Of a DNA stretch of 64,000 nt, positions 20,186 to 31,076 are shown in pieces. The stretch's first letter is position 1. Every line of letters starts with the position of its first letter. Location of the stretch: contig NC_091198.1 in assembly GCF_040958095.1 (NCBI RefSeq), positions 31,417,375-31,481,374 of the forward strand. The letters run 5' to 3'. Under the pieces are notes generated by a model. That model ran no database searches and had not been told where the DNA came from. It saw nothing but the letters and a program-made list of their open reading frames with translations. Position numbers and translations under genes: made by a program. Source of the stretch: Procambarus clarkii. Lineage: Eukaryota; Arthropoda; Malacostraca; Decapoda; Cambaridae.

Positions 20186-23050
20186 AGAGTGAGTAAGAGT
20201 GAGCGAGAGTGGGTAAGAGTGAGTAAGAGTGACTGAAGGTGAGTGAGAGTGCCAGAGAGTGTGTAAGTGTGAGTAACAGTGAGTATATGTAAGAGTGACT
20301 GAGAGTGAGTAAGAGTGAGAGTAAGGGTGACAGAATGAGTAAGAGTGAGAGTAAAGTGATTGAGAGTAAGGGTGAGTATGAGAGTAAGAGTGATTGAGAG
20401 TTAGAGTGAGAGTAAGAGTGATTGAGAGTTAGTGAGAGTAGGAGTGATTGAGAGTAAGAGTGATTGAGAGTAAGAGTGATTGAGAGTAAGAGTGATTGAG
20501 AGTAAGAGTGATTGGGAGTAAGAGTGATTGAGAGTAAGAGTGATTGAGAGTAAGAGTGATTGGGAGTAAGAGTGATTGGGAGTAGGAGTTAGAGTGAGAG
20601 CAGGAGTAAGAATGAGAATAAGAGTGATTGAGAGTAAGAGTGAGTAAGAGTAAGAATGAGAGTAAGAGTGATTGAGAGTAAGAGTGATTGAGAGTAAGAG
20701 TGATTGAGAGTAAGAGTGATTGAGAGTAAGAGTGATTGGGAGTAAGAGTGATTGGGAGTAAGAGTAAGAGTGAGAGTAAGAGTAAGAATGAGAATAAGAG
20801 TGATTGAGAGTAAGAGTGATTGGGAGTAAGAGTAAGAGTAAGAATGAGAGTAGGAGTGATTGAGAGTAGGAGTGATTGGGAGTAGGAGTGATTGGGAGTA
20901 AGAGTGATTGAGAGTAAGAGTAATTGAGAGTAAGAGTATGAGAGTAAGAGTGAGAGAGTGAGTATGAATGGGTAAGGGTGACTGAGAGTGAGTAAGAGTG
21001 ACAGAGTAAGAATGACAGAGTAAGAGTGATAGAGAGTAAGAGTGACAGAGAGTAAGAGTGACAGAGAGTAAGAGTGACAGAGAGTAAGAGTGACAGAGAG
21101 TAAGAGTGACAGAGAGTAAGAGTGGCAGAGAGTAAGAGTGACAGAGAGTAAGAGTGACAGAGTAAGAGTGAGTATGAGAGTGAGTAAGGATGACTGAGAG
21201 AAAGAGTGAGTAATAGTGAATAAGAGTGATTGAGAGTTAGAGTGAGAGTAAGAGTGATTGAGAGTTAGTGAGAGTAAGAGTGATTGAGAGTAAGAGTGAT
21301 TGAGAGTAAAAGTGATTGAGAGTAAGAGTGATTGAGAGTAAGAGTGATTGGGAGTAAGAGTGATTGAGAGTAAGAGTGATTGGGAGTAAGAGTGATTGGG
21401 AGTAGGAGTAAGAATGAGAATAAGAGTGATTGAGAGTAAGAGTAAGAGTAAGAGTAAGAATGAGAGTAAGAGTGATTGTGAGTAAGAGTGATTGAGAGTA
21501 AGAGTGATTGAGAGTAAGAGTGATTGGGAGTAAGAGTGATTGAGAGTAAGAGTGATTGGGAGTAAGAGTGATTGGGAGTAGGAGTAAGAATGAGAATAAG
21601 AGTGATTGAGAGTAAGAGTGAGTAAGAGTAAGAATGAGAGTAAGAGTGATTGAGAGTAAGAGTGATTGAGAGTAAGAGTGATTGAGAGTAAGAGTGATTG
21701 GGAGTAAGAGTGATTGGGAGTAAGAGTAAGAGTGAGAGTAAGAGTAAGAATGAGAATAAGAGTGATTGAGAGTAAGAGTGATTGGGAGTAAGAGTAAGAG
21801 TAAGAATGAATGTAGGAGTGATTGAGAGTAGGAGTGATTGGGAGTAGGAGTGATTGGGAGTAAGAGTGATTGAGAGTAAGAGTAATTGAGAGTAAGAGTA
21901 TGAGAGTAAGAGTGAGAGAGTGAGTATGAATGGGTAAGGGTGACTGAGAGTGAGTAAGAATGACAGAGTAAGAGTGACAGAGAGTAAGAGTGACAGAGAG
22001 TAAGAGTGACAGAGAGTAAGAGTGACAGAGTAAGAGTGACAGAGAGTAAGAGTGACAGAGAGTAAGAGTGACAGAGAGTAAGAGTGACAGAGAGTAAGAG
22101 TGACAGAGAGTAAGAGTGACAGAGAGTAAGAGTGACAGAGTGTAAGAGTGACAGAGTAAGAGTGACAGAGTAAGAGTGACAGAGAGTAAGAGTGACAGAG
22201 TAAGAGTGACAGAGAGTAAGAGTGACAGAGTAAGAGTGACAGAGTAAGAGTGACAGAGAGTAAGAGTGACAGAGAGTAAGAGTGACAGAGAGTAAGAGTG
22301 ACAGAGTAAGAGTGACAGAGAGTAAGAGTGACAGAGTAAGAGTGACAGAGAGTAAGAGTGACAGAGAGTAAGAGTGACAGAGAGTAAGAGTGACAGAGTG
22401 TAAGAGTGACAGTGTAAGAGTACCAGAGTAAGAGTGACAGAGAGTAAGAGTGACAGAGAGTAAGAGTGACAGAGTAAGAGTGACAGAGAGTAAGAGTGAC
22501 AGAGTAAGAGTGACAGAGAGTAAGAGTGACAGAGTAAGAGTGACAGAGAGTAAGAGTGACAGAGAGTAAGAGTGACAGAGTAAGAGTGACAGAGAGTAAG
22601 AGTGACAGAGAGTAAGAGTGACAGAGAGTAAGAGTGACAGAGAGTAAGAGTGACAGAGAGTAAGAGTGACAGAGAGTAAGAGTGACAAAGTAAGAGTGAC
22701 AGAGAGTAAGAGTGACAGAGAGTAAGAGTGACAGAGAGTAAGAGTGACAGAGAGTAAGAGTGACAGAGAGTAAGAGTGACAGAGAGTAAGAGTGACAGAG
22801 TAAGAGTGACAGAGTAAGAGTGACAGAGAGTAAGAGTGACAGAGTAAGAGTGACAGAGAGTAAGAGTGACAGAGAGTAAGAGTGACAGAGTAAGAGTGAC
22901 AGAGAGTAAGAGTGACAGAGAGTAAGAGTGACAGAGAGTAAGAGTGACAGAGAGTAAGAGTGACAGAGAGTAAGAGTGACAGAGTAAGAGTGACAGAGAG
23001 TAAGAGTGACAGAGAGTAAGAGTGACAGAGAGTAAGAGTGACAGAGTAAG
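20186..23050 (+). repeat. 16/14-bp minisatellite array (GAGAGTAAGAGTGACA family)
   Basis: Units are GAGAGTAAGAGTGACA (16 bp), the same without GA (14 bp), and a GATT variant (GAGAGTAAGAGTGATT, some with GGGAGT). The first part (to about 21960) is mostly GATT units, the second mostly GACA units. A block of several hundred bases is duplicated with a 962-bp offset (anchor AGTATGAATGGGTAAGGG at 20961 and 21923). Minus-strand frames of 483 and 621 codons (SLLLSVTLTLCHSYS) are by-products of low complexity. Confidence 0.95.
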
Positions 23051-23422
23051 AGAGTGAGAGTGATTATGAGAGAGTTAAGAGTGTGAGGTGTGAGAGGGTA
23101 GCAGGCCAGGGAGGCAGGATGTGTGGTCACAGGCGAGGCCTAGGCCTCGTGATCTCTAATGTTGGTTTTTATATATATGTGGGATTTTTTGTCCTGTTTC
23201 AAATTATAATTATTTAGCAGGAATGTAATAAGATATTGCACAGTATTAATGTGACAATAATATATGCATTATTTCCTTGATAATCAAACTTGTTGTTCAG
23301 AGATAATATACAATCTTTAAAGGAAACATTTTGAGAGCGCGAGCTGGCAAAACTGGGCTGGTGGGTGAGACATATGGTTAGTTTTGCTCAGACCTTCAGT
23401 GGTGAAGGGTGTGTCCCAGCTG
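23051..23422. other. Unique spacer between arrays
   Basis: About 370 bp, mostly A/T-rich, with no gene recognised. It includes the palindrome at 23134-23149 and a TATATATA run near 23172. Its last 60 bases run into the GC-rich array and provide the apparent N-terminus of the very long plus-strand frames. Confidence 0.65.
23134..23149. other. 16-bp perfect palindrome
   Basis: CGAGGCCTAGGCCTCG, self-complementary over all 16 bases, between the two array types. It may be a protein-binding site or the relic of a fold-back event; there is no functional evidence. Confidence 0.6.
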
Positions 23423-24790
23423 GCCGCCACCAGCCGCCACCCGCCGCCACCCGCCGCCCACCACCAGCCGCCACCCGCCACCACCCACCACCAGCCGCCA
23501 CCCACCACCAGCCGCCACCCGCCACCACCCACCACCAGCCGCCACCTGCCACCACCCACCACCAGCCGCCACCCGCCGCCACCCGCCACCCGCCGCCACC
23601 CACCACCACCCGCCACCACCCACCGTCAGCCGCCACCCGCCACCACCCACCACCAGCCGCCACCCGCCACCACCCACCACCAGCCGCCACCAGCCACCGC
23701 CACCCACCACCGCCACTCACCACCCGCCGCCACCACCCACCACCAGCCGCCACCCGCCACCAACCACCACCAGCCGCCACCCGCCACCACCCACCACCAG
23801 CCGCCACCCGCCACCACCCACCACCAGCCGCCACCCGCCACCACCCACCACCAGCCGCCACCCACCACCAGCCGCCACCCACCACCAGCCGCCACCCGCC
23901 ACCCGCCACCACCCACCACCAGCCGCCACCCGCCACCCGCCACCACCAGCCGCCACCCACCACCAGCCGCCACCCGCCACCAGCCACCGCCACCCACCAC
24001 CGCCACTCACCACCCGCCGCCACCACCCACCACCCGCCGCCACCCACCACCAGCCGCCACCCGCCACCACCCACCACCAGCCGCCACCCGTCACCAGCCG
24101 CCACCCGCCACCACCCGCCACCAGCCACCGCCACCCACCACCGCCACTCACCACCCGCCGCCACCACCCACCACCAGCCGCCACCCGCCACCGCCACCCA
24201 CCACCGCCACCCGCCGCCACCACCCACCACCACCACCCACCACCACCAGCCGCCGCCGCCACCACCACCCACCACCACCGCCGCCACCACCCATCACCGC
24301 CGCCGCCACCACCACCCACCACCACCGCCGCCGCCACCACCCATCACCGCCGCCGCCGCCACCACCCACCACAGCCGCCGCCGACACCACCGCCACCACC
24401 CACCACAGCCGCCACCACCACCCACCACCACCACCACCACCACCACCCACCACCACCACCACCACCACCACCCACCACCACCACCACCCACCACCGCCGC
24501 TACCACCAGCTGCCACAGGCCGCCACCGCCCGCCACCGCCCGCCACCAGCCGCCATCACCACCACCACCACCACCAGCCGCCATCACCGCCACCAGCCGC
24601 CACCAGCTGCCACCACCACCAGCCGCCACCACCACCACCACCACCAGCCGCCATCACCGCCACCAGCTGCCACCACCACCAGCCGCCACCAGCTGCCACC
24701 ACCACCAGCCGCCACCAGCTGCCACCACCACCAGCCGCCACCACCAGCCGCCACCACCGCCACCACCACCTGCCACCAGCCGCCACCACC

Positions 24791-27006
24791 GCCCGCTATC
24801 AGCCGTCACCGCCCGTTGCCACAGTCGCCACCGCAAGCCGCCACCGCCAGCCGCCACCCGCCGCCCACCACCAGCCGCCACCCGCCACCACCCACCACCA
24901 GCCGCCACCCACCACCAGCCGCCACCCGCCACCACCCACCACCAGCCGCCACCTGCCACCAGCCGCCACCCGCCGCCACCCACCACCAGCCGCCACCCGC
25001 CGCCACCCACCACCAGCCGCCACCCGCCGCCACCCACCACCAGCCGCCACCACCCACCGTCAGCCGCCACCCGCCACCACCCACCACCAGCCGCCACCCG
25101 CCATCACCCACCACCAGCCGCCACCCGCCACCAGCCACCGCCACCCACCACCGCCACTCACCACCCGCCGCCACCACCCACCACCAGCCGCCACCCGCCA
25201 CCACCCACCACCAGCCGCCAGCCGCCACCCACCACCAGCCGCCACCCGCCACCACCCACCACCACCCACCACCAGCCGCCACCCGCCACCACCCACCACC
25301 AGCCGCCACCCGCCACCACCCACCACCAGCCGCCACCCGCCACCACCCACCACCAGCCGCCACCCGCCACCACCCACCACCAGCCGCCACCCACCACCAG
25401 CCGCCACCCGCCACCACCCACCACCAGCCGCCACCCGCCACCACCCACCACCAGCCGCCACCCGCCACCACCCACCACCAGCCGCCACCCGCCACCACCC
25501 ACCACCAGCCGCCACCACCCACCACCAGCCGCCACCCGCCACCACCCACCACCAGCCGCCACCCACCACCAGCCGCCACCCGCCACCACCCACCACCAGC
25601 CGCCACCTGCCACCAGCCGCCACCCGCCGCCACCCACCACCAGCCGCCACCCGCCGCCACCCACCACCAGCCGCCACCCGCCGCCACCCACCACCAGCCG
25701 CCACCACCCACCGTCAGCCGCCACCCGCCACCACCCACCACCAGCCGCCACCCGCCATCACCCACCACCAGCCGCCACCCGCCACCAGCCACCGCCACCC
25801 ACCACCGCCACTCACCACCCGCCGCCACCACCCACCACCAGCCGCCACCCGCCACCACCCACCACCAGCCGCCAGCCGCCACCCACCACCAGCCGCCACC
25901 CGCCACCACCCACCACCACCCACCACCAGCCGCCACCCGCCACCACCCACCACCAGCCGCCACCCGCCACCACCCACCACCAGCCGCCACCCGCCACCAC
26001 CCACCACCAGCCGCCACCCGCCACCACCCACCACCAGCCGCCACCCACCACCAGCCGCCACCCGCCACCACCCACCACCAGCCGCCACCCGCCACCACCC
26101 ACCACCAGCCGCCACCCGCCACCACCCACCACCAGCCGCCACCCGCCACCACCCACCACCAGCCGCCACCACCCACCACCAGCCGCCACCCGCCACCACC
26201 CACCACCAGCCGCCACCCACCACCAGCCGCCACCCGCCACCACCCACCACCAGCCGCCACCCACCACCAGCCGCCACCCGCCACCACCCACCACCAGCCG
26301 CCACCCGCCACCCGCCACCACCAGCCGCCACCCACCACCAGCCGCCACCCGCCACCAGCCACCGCCACCCACCACCGCCACTCACCACCCGCCGCCACCA
26401 CCCACCACCAGCCGCCACCCGCCACCGCCACCCACCACCGCCACCCGCCGCCACCACCCACCACCACCACCCACCACCACCAGCCGCCGCCGCCACCACC
26501 ACCCACCACCACCGCCGCCACCACCCATCACCGCCGCCGCCACCACCACCCACCACCACCGCCGCCGCCACCACCCATCACCGCCGCCGCCGCCACCACC
26601 CACCACAGCCGCCGCCGACACCACCGCCACCACCCACCACAGCCGCCACCACCACCCACCACCACCACCACCACCACCACCCACCACCACCACCACCCAC
26701 CACCACCACCACCCACCACCGCCGCTACCACCAGCTGCCACAGGCCGCCACCGCCCGCCACCGCCCGCCACCAGCCGCCATCACCACCACCACCACCACC
26801 AGCCGCCATCACCGCCACCAGCCGCCACCAGCTGCCACCACCACCAGCCGCCACCACCACCACCACCACCAGCCACCATCACCGCCACCAGCTGCCACCA
26901 CCACCAGCCGCCACCAGCTGCCACCACCACCAGCCGCCACCAGCTGCCACCACCACCAGCCGCCACCACCAGCCGCCACCACCACCTGCCACCAGCCGCC
27001 ACCACC
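24791..27006 (+). repeat. Higher-order repeat unit 1 of the GC-rich array
   Basis: This unit is defined by the diagnostic T-containing anchor GCCCGCTATCAGCCGTCACC at 24791 and its next occurrence at 27007, 2216 bp apart. A second anchor, TACCACCAGCTGCCACAGG, recurs at 24501, 26726 and 28991. The unit contains an internal duplication with an offset of about 654 bp (CCATCACCC at 25101 and 25755). Confidence 0.8.
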
Positions 27007-29280
27007 GCCCGCTATCAGCCGTCACCGCCCGTTGCCACAGTCGCCACCGCAAGCCGCCACCGCCAGCCGCCACCCGCCGCCCACCACCAGCCGCCACCCG
27101 CCACCACCCACCACCAGCCGCCACCCACCACCAGCCGCCACCCGCCACCACCCACCACCAGCCGCCACCTGCCACCAGCCGCCACCCGCCGCCACCCACC
27201 ACCAGCCGCCACCCGCCGCCACCCACCACCAGCCGCCACCCGCCGCCACCCACCACCAGCCGCCACCACCCACCGTCAGCCGCCACCCGCCACCACCCAC
27301 CACCAGCCGCCACCCGCCATCACCCACCACCAGCCGCCACCCGCCACCAGCCACCGCCACCCACCACCGCCACTCACCACCCGCCGCCACCACCCACCAC
27401 CAGCCGCCACCCGCCACCACCCACCACCAGCCGCCAGCCGCCACCCACCACCAGCCGCCACCCGCCACCACCCACCACCACCCACCACCAGCCGCCACCC
27501 GCCACCACCCACCACCAGCCGCCACCTGCCACCAGCCGCCACCCGCCGCCACCCACCACCAGCCGCCACCCGCCGCCACCCACCACCAGCCGCCACCCGC
27601 CGCCACCCACCACCAGCCGCCACCACCCACCGTCAGCCGCCACCCGCCACCACCCACCACCAGCCGCCACCCGCCATCACCCACCACCAGCCGCCACCCG
27701 CCACCAGCCACCGCCACCCACCACCGCCACTCACCACCCGCCGCCACCACCCACCACCAGCCGCCACCCGCCACCACCCACCACCAGCCGCCAGCCGCCA
27801 CCCACCACCAGCCGCCACCCGCCACCACCCACCACCACCCACCAACAGCCGCCACCCGCCACCACCCACCACCAGCCGCCACCCGCCACCACCCACCACC
27901 AGCCGCCACCCGCCACCACCCACCACCAGCCGCCACCCACCACCAGCCGCCACCCGCCACCACCCACCACCAGCCGCCACCCGCCGCCACCCGCCACCCG
28001 CCGCCACCCACCACCACCCGCCACCACCCACCGTCAGCCGCCACCCGCCACCACCCACCACCAGCCGCCACCCGCCACCACCCACCACCAGCCGCCACCA
28101 GCCACCGCCACCCACCACCGCCACTCACCACCCGCCGCCACCACCCACCACCAGCCGCCACCCGCCACCACCCACCACCAGCCGCCACCCGCCACCACCC
28201 ACCACCAGCCGCCACCCGCCACCACCCACCACCAGCCGCCACCCGCCACCAGCCGCCACCCGCCACCCGCCGCCACCCGCCACCACCCACCACCAGCCGC
28301 CACCCGCCACCACCCACCACCAGCCGCCACCCGCCACCACCCACCACCAGCCGCCACCCACTACCAGCCGCCACCCACCACCAGCCGCCACCCGCCACCC
28401 GCCACCACCCACCACCAGCCGCCACCCGCCACCCGCCACCACCAGCCGCCACCCACCACCAGCCGCCACCCGCCACCAGCCACCGCCACCCACCACCGCC
28501 ACTCACCACCCGCCGCCACCACCCACCACCCGCCGCCACCCACCACCAGCCGCCACCCGCCACCACCCACCACCAGCCGCCACCCGTCACCACCCGCCAC
28601 CCGCCACCACCCGCCACCAGCCACCGCCACCCACCACCGCCACTCACCACCCGCCGCCACCACCCACCACCAGCCGCCACCCGCCACCGCCACCCACCAC
28701 CGCCACCCGCCGCCACCACCCACCACCACCACCCACCACCACCAGCCGCCGCCGCCACCACCACCCACCACCACCGCCGCCACCACCCATCACCGCCGCC
28801 GCCACCACCACCCACCACCACCGCCGCCGCCACCACCCATCACCGCCGCCGCCGCCACCACCCACCACAGCCGCCGCCGACACCACCGCCACCACCCACC
28901 ACAGCCGCCACCACCACCCACCACCACCACCACCACCACCACCACCCACCACCACCACCACCCACCACCACCACCACCCACCACCGCCGCTACCACCAGC
29001 TGCCACAGGCCGCCACCGCCCGCCACCGCCCGCCACCAGCCGCCATCACCACCACCACCACCACCAGCCGCCATCACCGCCACCAGCCGCCACCAGCTGC
29101 CACCACCACCAGCCGCCACCACCACCACCACCACCAGCCGCCATCACCGCCACCAGCTGCCACCACCACCAGCCGCCACCAGCTGCCACCACCACCAGCC
29201 GCCACCAGCTGCCACCACCACCAGCCGCCACCACCAGCCGCCACCACCGCCACCACCACCTGCCACCAGCCGCCACCACC
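27007..29280 (+). repeat. Higher-order repeat unit 2 of the GC-rich array
   Basis: Runs from the anchor at 27007 to that at 29281, 2274 bp. It follows the same block order as unit 1, but its internal CCATCACCC spacing is 357 bp, so the two units differ by gain or loss of subrepeats. Confidence 0.8.
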
Positions 29281-30130
29281 GCCCGCTATCAGCCGTCACC
29301 GCCCGTTGCCACAGTCGCCACCGCAAGCCGCCACCGCCAGCCGCCACCCGCCGCCCACCACCAGCCGCCACCCGCCACCACCCACCACCAGCCGCCACCC
29401 ACCACCAGCCGCCACCCGCCACCACCCACCACCAGCCGCCACCTGCCACCAGCCGCCACCCGCCGCCACCCACCACCAGCCGCCACCCGCCGCCACCCAC
29501 CACCAGCCGCCACCCGCCGCCACCCACCACCAGCCGCCACCACCCACCGTCAGCCGCCACCCGCCACCACCCACCACCAGCCGCCACCCGCCATCACCCA
29601 CCACCAGCCGCCACCCGCCACCAGCCTCCGCCACCCACCACCGCCACTCACCACCCGCCGCCACCACCCACCACCAGCCGCCACCCGCCACCACCCACCA
29701 CCAGCCGCCAGCCGCCACCCACCACCAGCCGCCACCCGCCACCACCCACCACCACCCACCACCAGCCGCCACCCGCCACCACCCACCACCAGCCGCCACC
29801 CGCCACCACCCACCACCAGCCGCCACCCGCCACCACCCACCACCACCCGCCACCACCGCCACCACCACCTGCCACCAGCCGCCACCACCGCCCGCTATCA
29901 GCCGTCACCGCCCGTTGCCACAGTCGCCACCGCAAGCCGCCACCACCAGCCGCCACCCGCCGCCACCCACCACCAGCCGCCACCCGCCGCCACCCACCAC
30001 CAGCCGCCACCCGCCACCACCCACCGTCAGCCGCCACCCGCCACCACCACCACCACCACCCACCACCACCGCCGCCACCACCCACCACCACCACCAGCCG
30101 CCGCCGCCACCACCACCCACCACCACCGCC
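29281..30130 (+). repeat. Truncated higher-order repeat unit 3
   Basis: Starts at anchor 29281. A fourth anchor appears only 609 bp later (29890), after which the array degenerates into CCACCACC-rich sequence and changes to a different 20-bp repeat. Confidence 0.7.
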
Positions 30131-30610
30131 GCCTCCACTGTCCGCCCGCCGCCTCCAATGTCCGCCCGCCGCCTCCACTGTCCGCCCGCCGCCTCCACTG
30201 TCCGCCCGCCGCCTCCACTGTCCGCCCGCCGCCGCCACTGTCCGCCCGCCGCCGCCACTATCCGCCACCGCCGCCACTATCCGCCACCGCCGCCACTGTC
30301 CGCCCGCCGCCACTGTCCGCCCGCCGCCACTATCCGCCACCGCCGCCACTGTCCGCCCGACGCCACTGTCCGCCCGCCGCCACTGTCCGCTTGCCGCCAC
30401 TGTCCGCCCGCCGCCACTATCCGCCACCGCCGCCACTGTCCGCCCGCCGCCACTATCCGCCACCGCCGCCACTGTCCGCCCGCCGCCGCCACTGTCCGCC
30501 CGCCGCCACTATCCGCCACCGCCGCCACTGTCCGCCCGCCGCCGCCACTGTCCGCCCGCCGCCACTATCCGCCACCGCCGCCACTGTCCGCCACAGCCGC
30601 CACTCTCTGC
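30131..30610 (+). repeat. 20-bp/18-bp minisatellite array
   Basis: Units of GCCTCCACTGTCCGCCCGCC (20 bp) pass into CCGCCACTATCCGCCACCG-like units of about 18 bp. The array abuts the 27-bp array and shares its CCGCC blocks, but carries ACTGTCCGC/ACTATCCGC, which is absent there. It ends near CGTACAGCCTCCCC. Confidence 0.85.
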
Positions 30611-30907
30611 CGTACAGCCTCCCCTCTCTCCGTTAGTAAATAATTTTAATTGTTAGTAAATAATAAAAGAAATATAAATTATTAGATTTTTTTTACCCTT
30701 CAATTGGTTTTAATATTAAAATTGAAAATAATAATATAATATAAAATATAATAAAAATAATATAATATAAAGTATAATTTAATTTCAAGAAATTTATCTT
30801 TACACACAAAGATGTGAAAGGGGTTCAGATTATTGGCTCAAACCTTTCATAAGAGATTCATATTGGTATATGAATGGATTATGAATGACTCATGTTAGGA
30901 GTGTAAA
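30611..30907. other. AT-rich spacer and start of repeat flank copy 2
   Basis: 30611-30782 is simple A/T-rich sequence (TAATATAA-like) with no gene. From 30783 it matches 31 onward of the window with a few differences. Confidence 0.7.
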
Positions 30908-31058
30908 GTTGCCACAACATCTCAAATTAGTGTTAGATACATATGTCTTGGTTATAAGTTTTGGAAACCTATTTAAGTCCACACACAATATCGTATCTGA
31001 TACGATAAAACAAACGTTTCCAATACTTTCAAATACTTTCCAGATATGTTGTGGCAAC
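30908..31058. repeat. 151-bp inverted-repeat structure, copy 2
   Basis: Same length and apparently the same sequence as 153-303. The outer 13-bp arms are at 30908-30920 and 31046-31058, and the central 19-bp palindrome at 30989-31007. It is followed by the border GTTTGCTGGG (31067-31076). Here the adjoining satellite is in the opposite orientation to copy 1. Confidence 0.85.
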
Positions 31059-31076
31059 CTAAAATTGTTTGCTGGG

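Larger units (their letters stand above)
23423..30130 (+). repeat. GC-rich 27-bp-based satellite array
   Basis: The array is built from CCACC, CCG and AGCCGCC blocks. The dominant unit is 27 bp, with core CACCCACCACCAGCCGCC. The plus strand is C-rich and almost without T, so all three plus frames stay open for about 7.2 kb (2415-2423 codons of P, H, T, A, R). The minus strand is GGGTGG-rich with frames up to 604 codons. None of these is a credible gene. The G-rich strand has closely spaced G3 runs suited to G-quadruplexes. Confidence 0.95.

Noticed and set aside
20186..23050. Telomeric repeat
   Set aside because: The unit GAGAGTAAGAGTGACA does not resemble TTAGG, TTAGGG or their complements.
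21237..23130. Minus-strand frames of 483 and 621 codons rich in S, L, T, C, H
   Set aside because: These are low-complexity translations of the 16/14-bp array; several frames are open over the same stretch.
24806..28836. Minus-strand glycine/tryptophan-rich frames up to 604 codons
   Set aside because: They are the complement of the GC-rich satellite, broken wherever ATCACC or CTCACC variants bring a stop. No start context or domain was seen.
23365..30656. Three overlapping plus-strand frames of about 2415-2423 codons
   Set aside because: All three frames are open together because the strand almost lacks T. The products are P/H/T/A/R repeats without domains, and the same DNA shows satellite higher-order structure.
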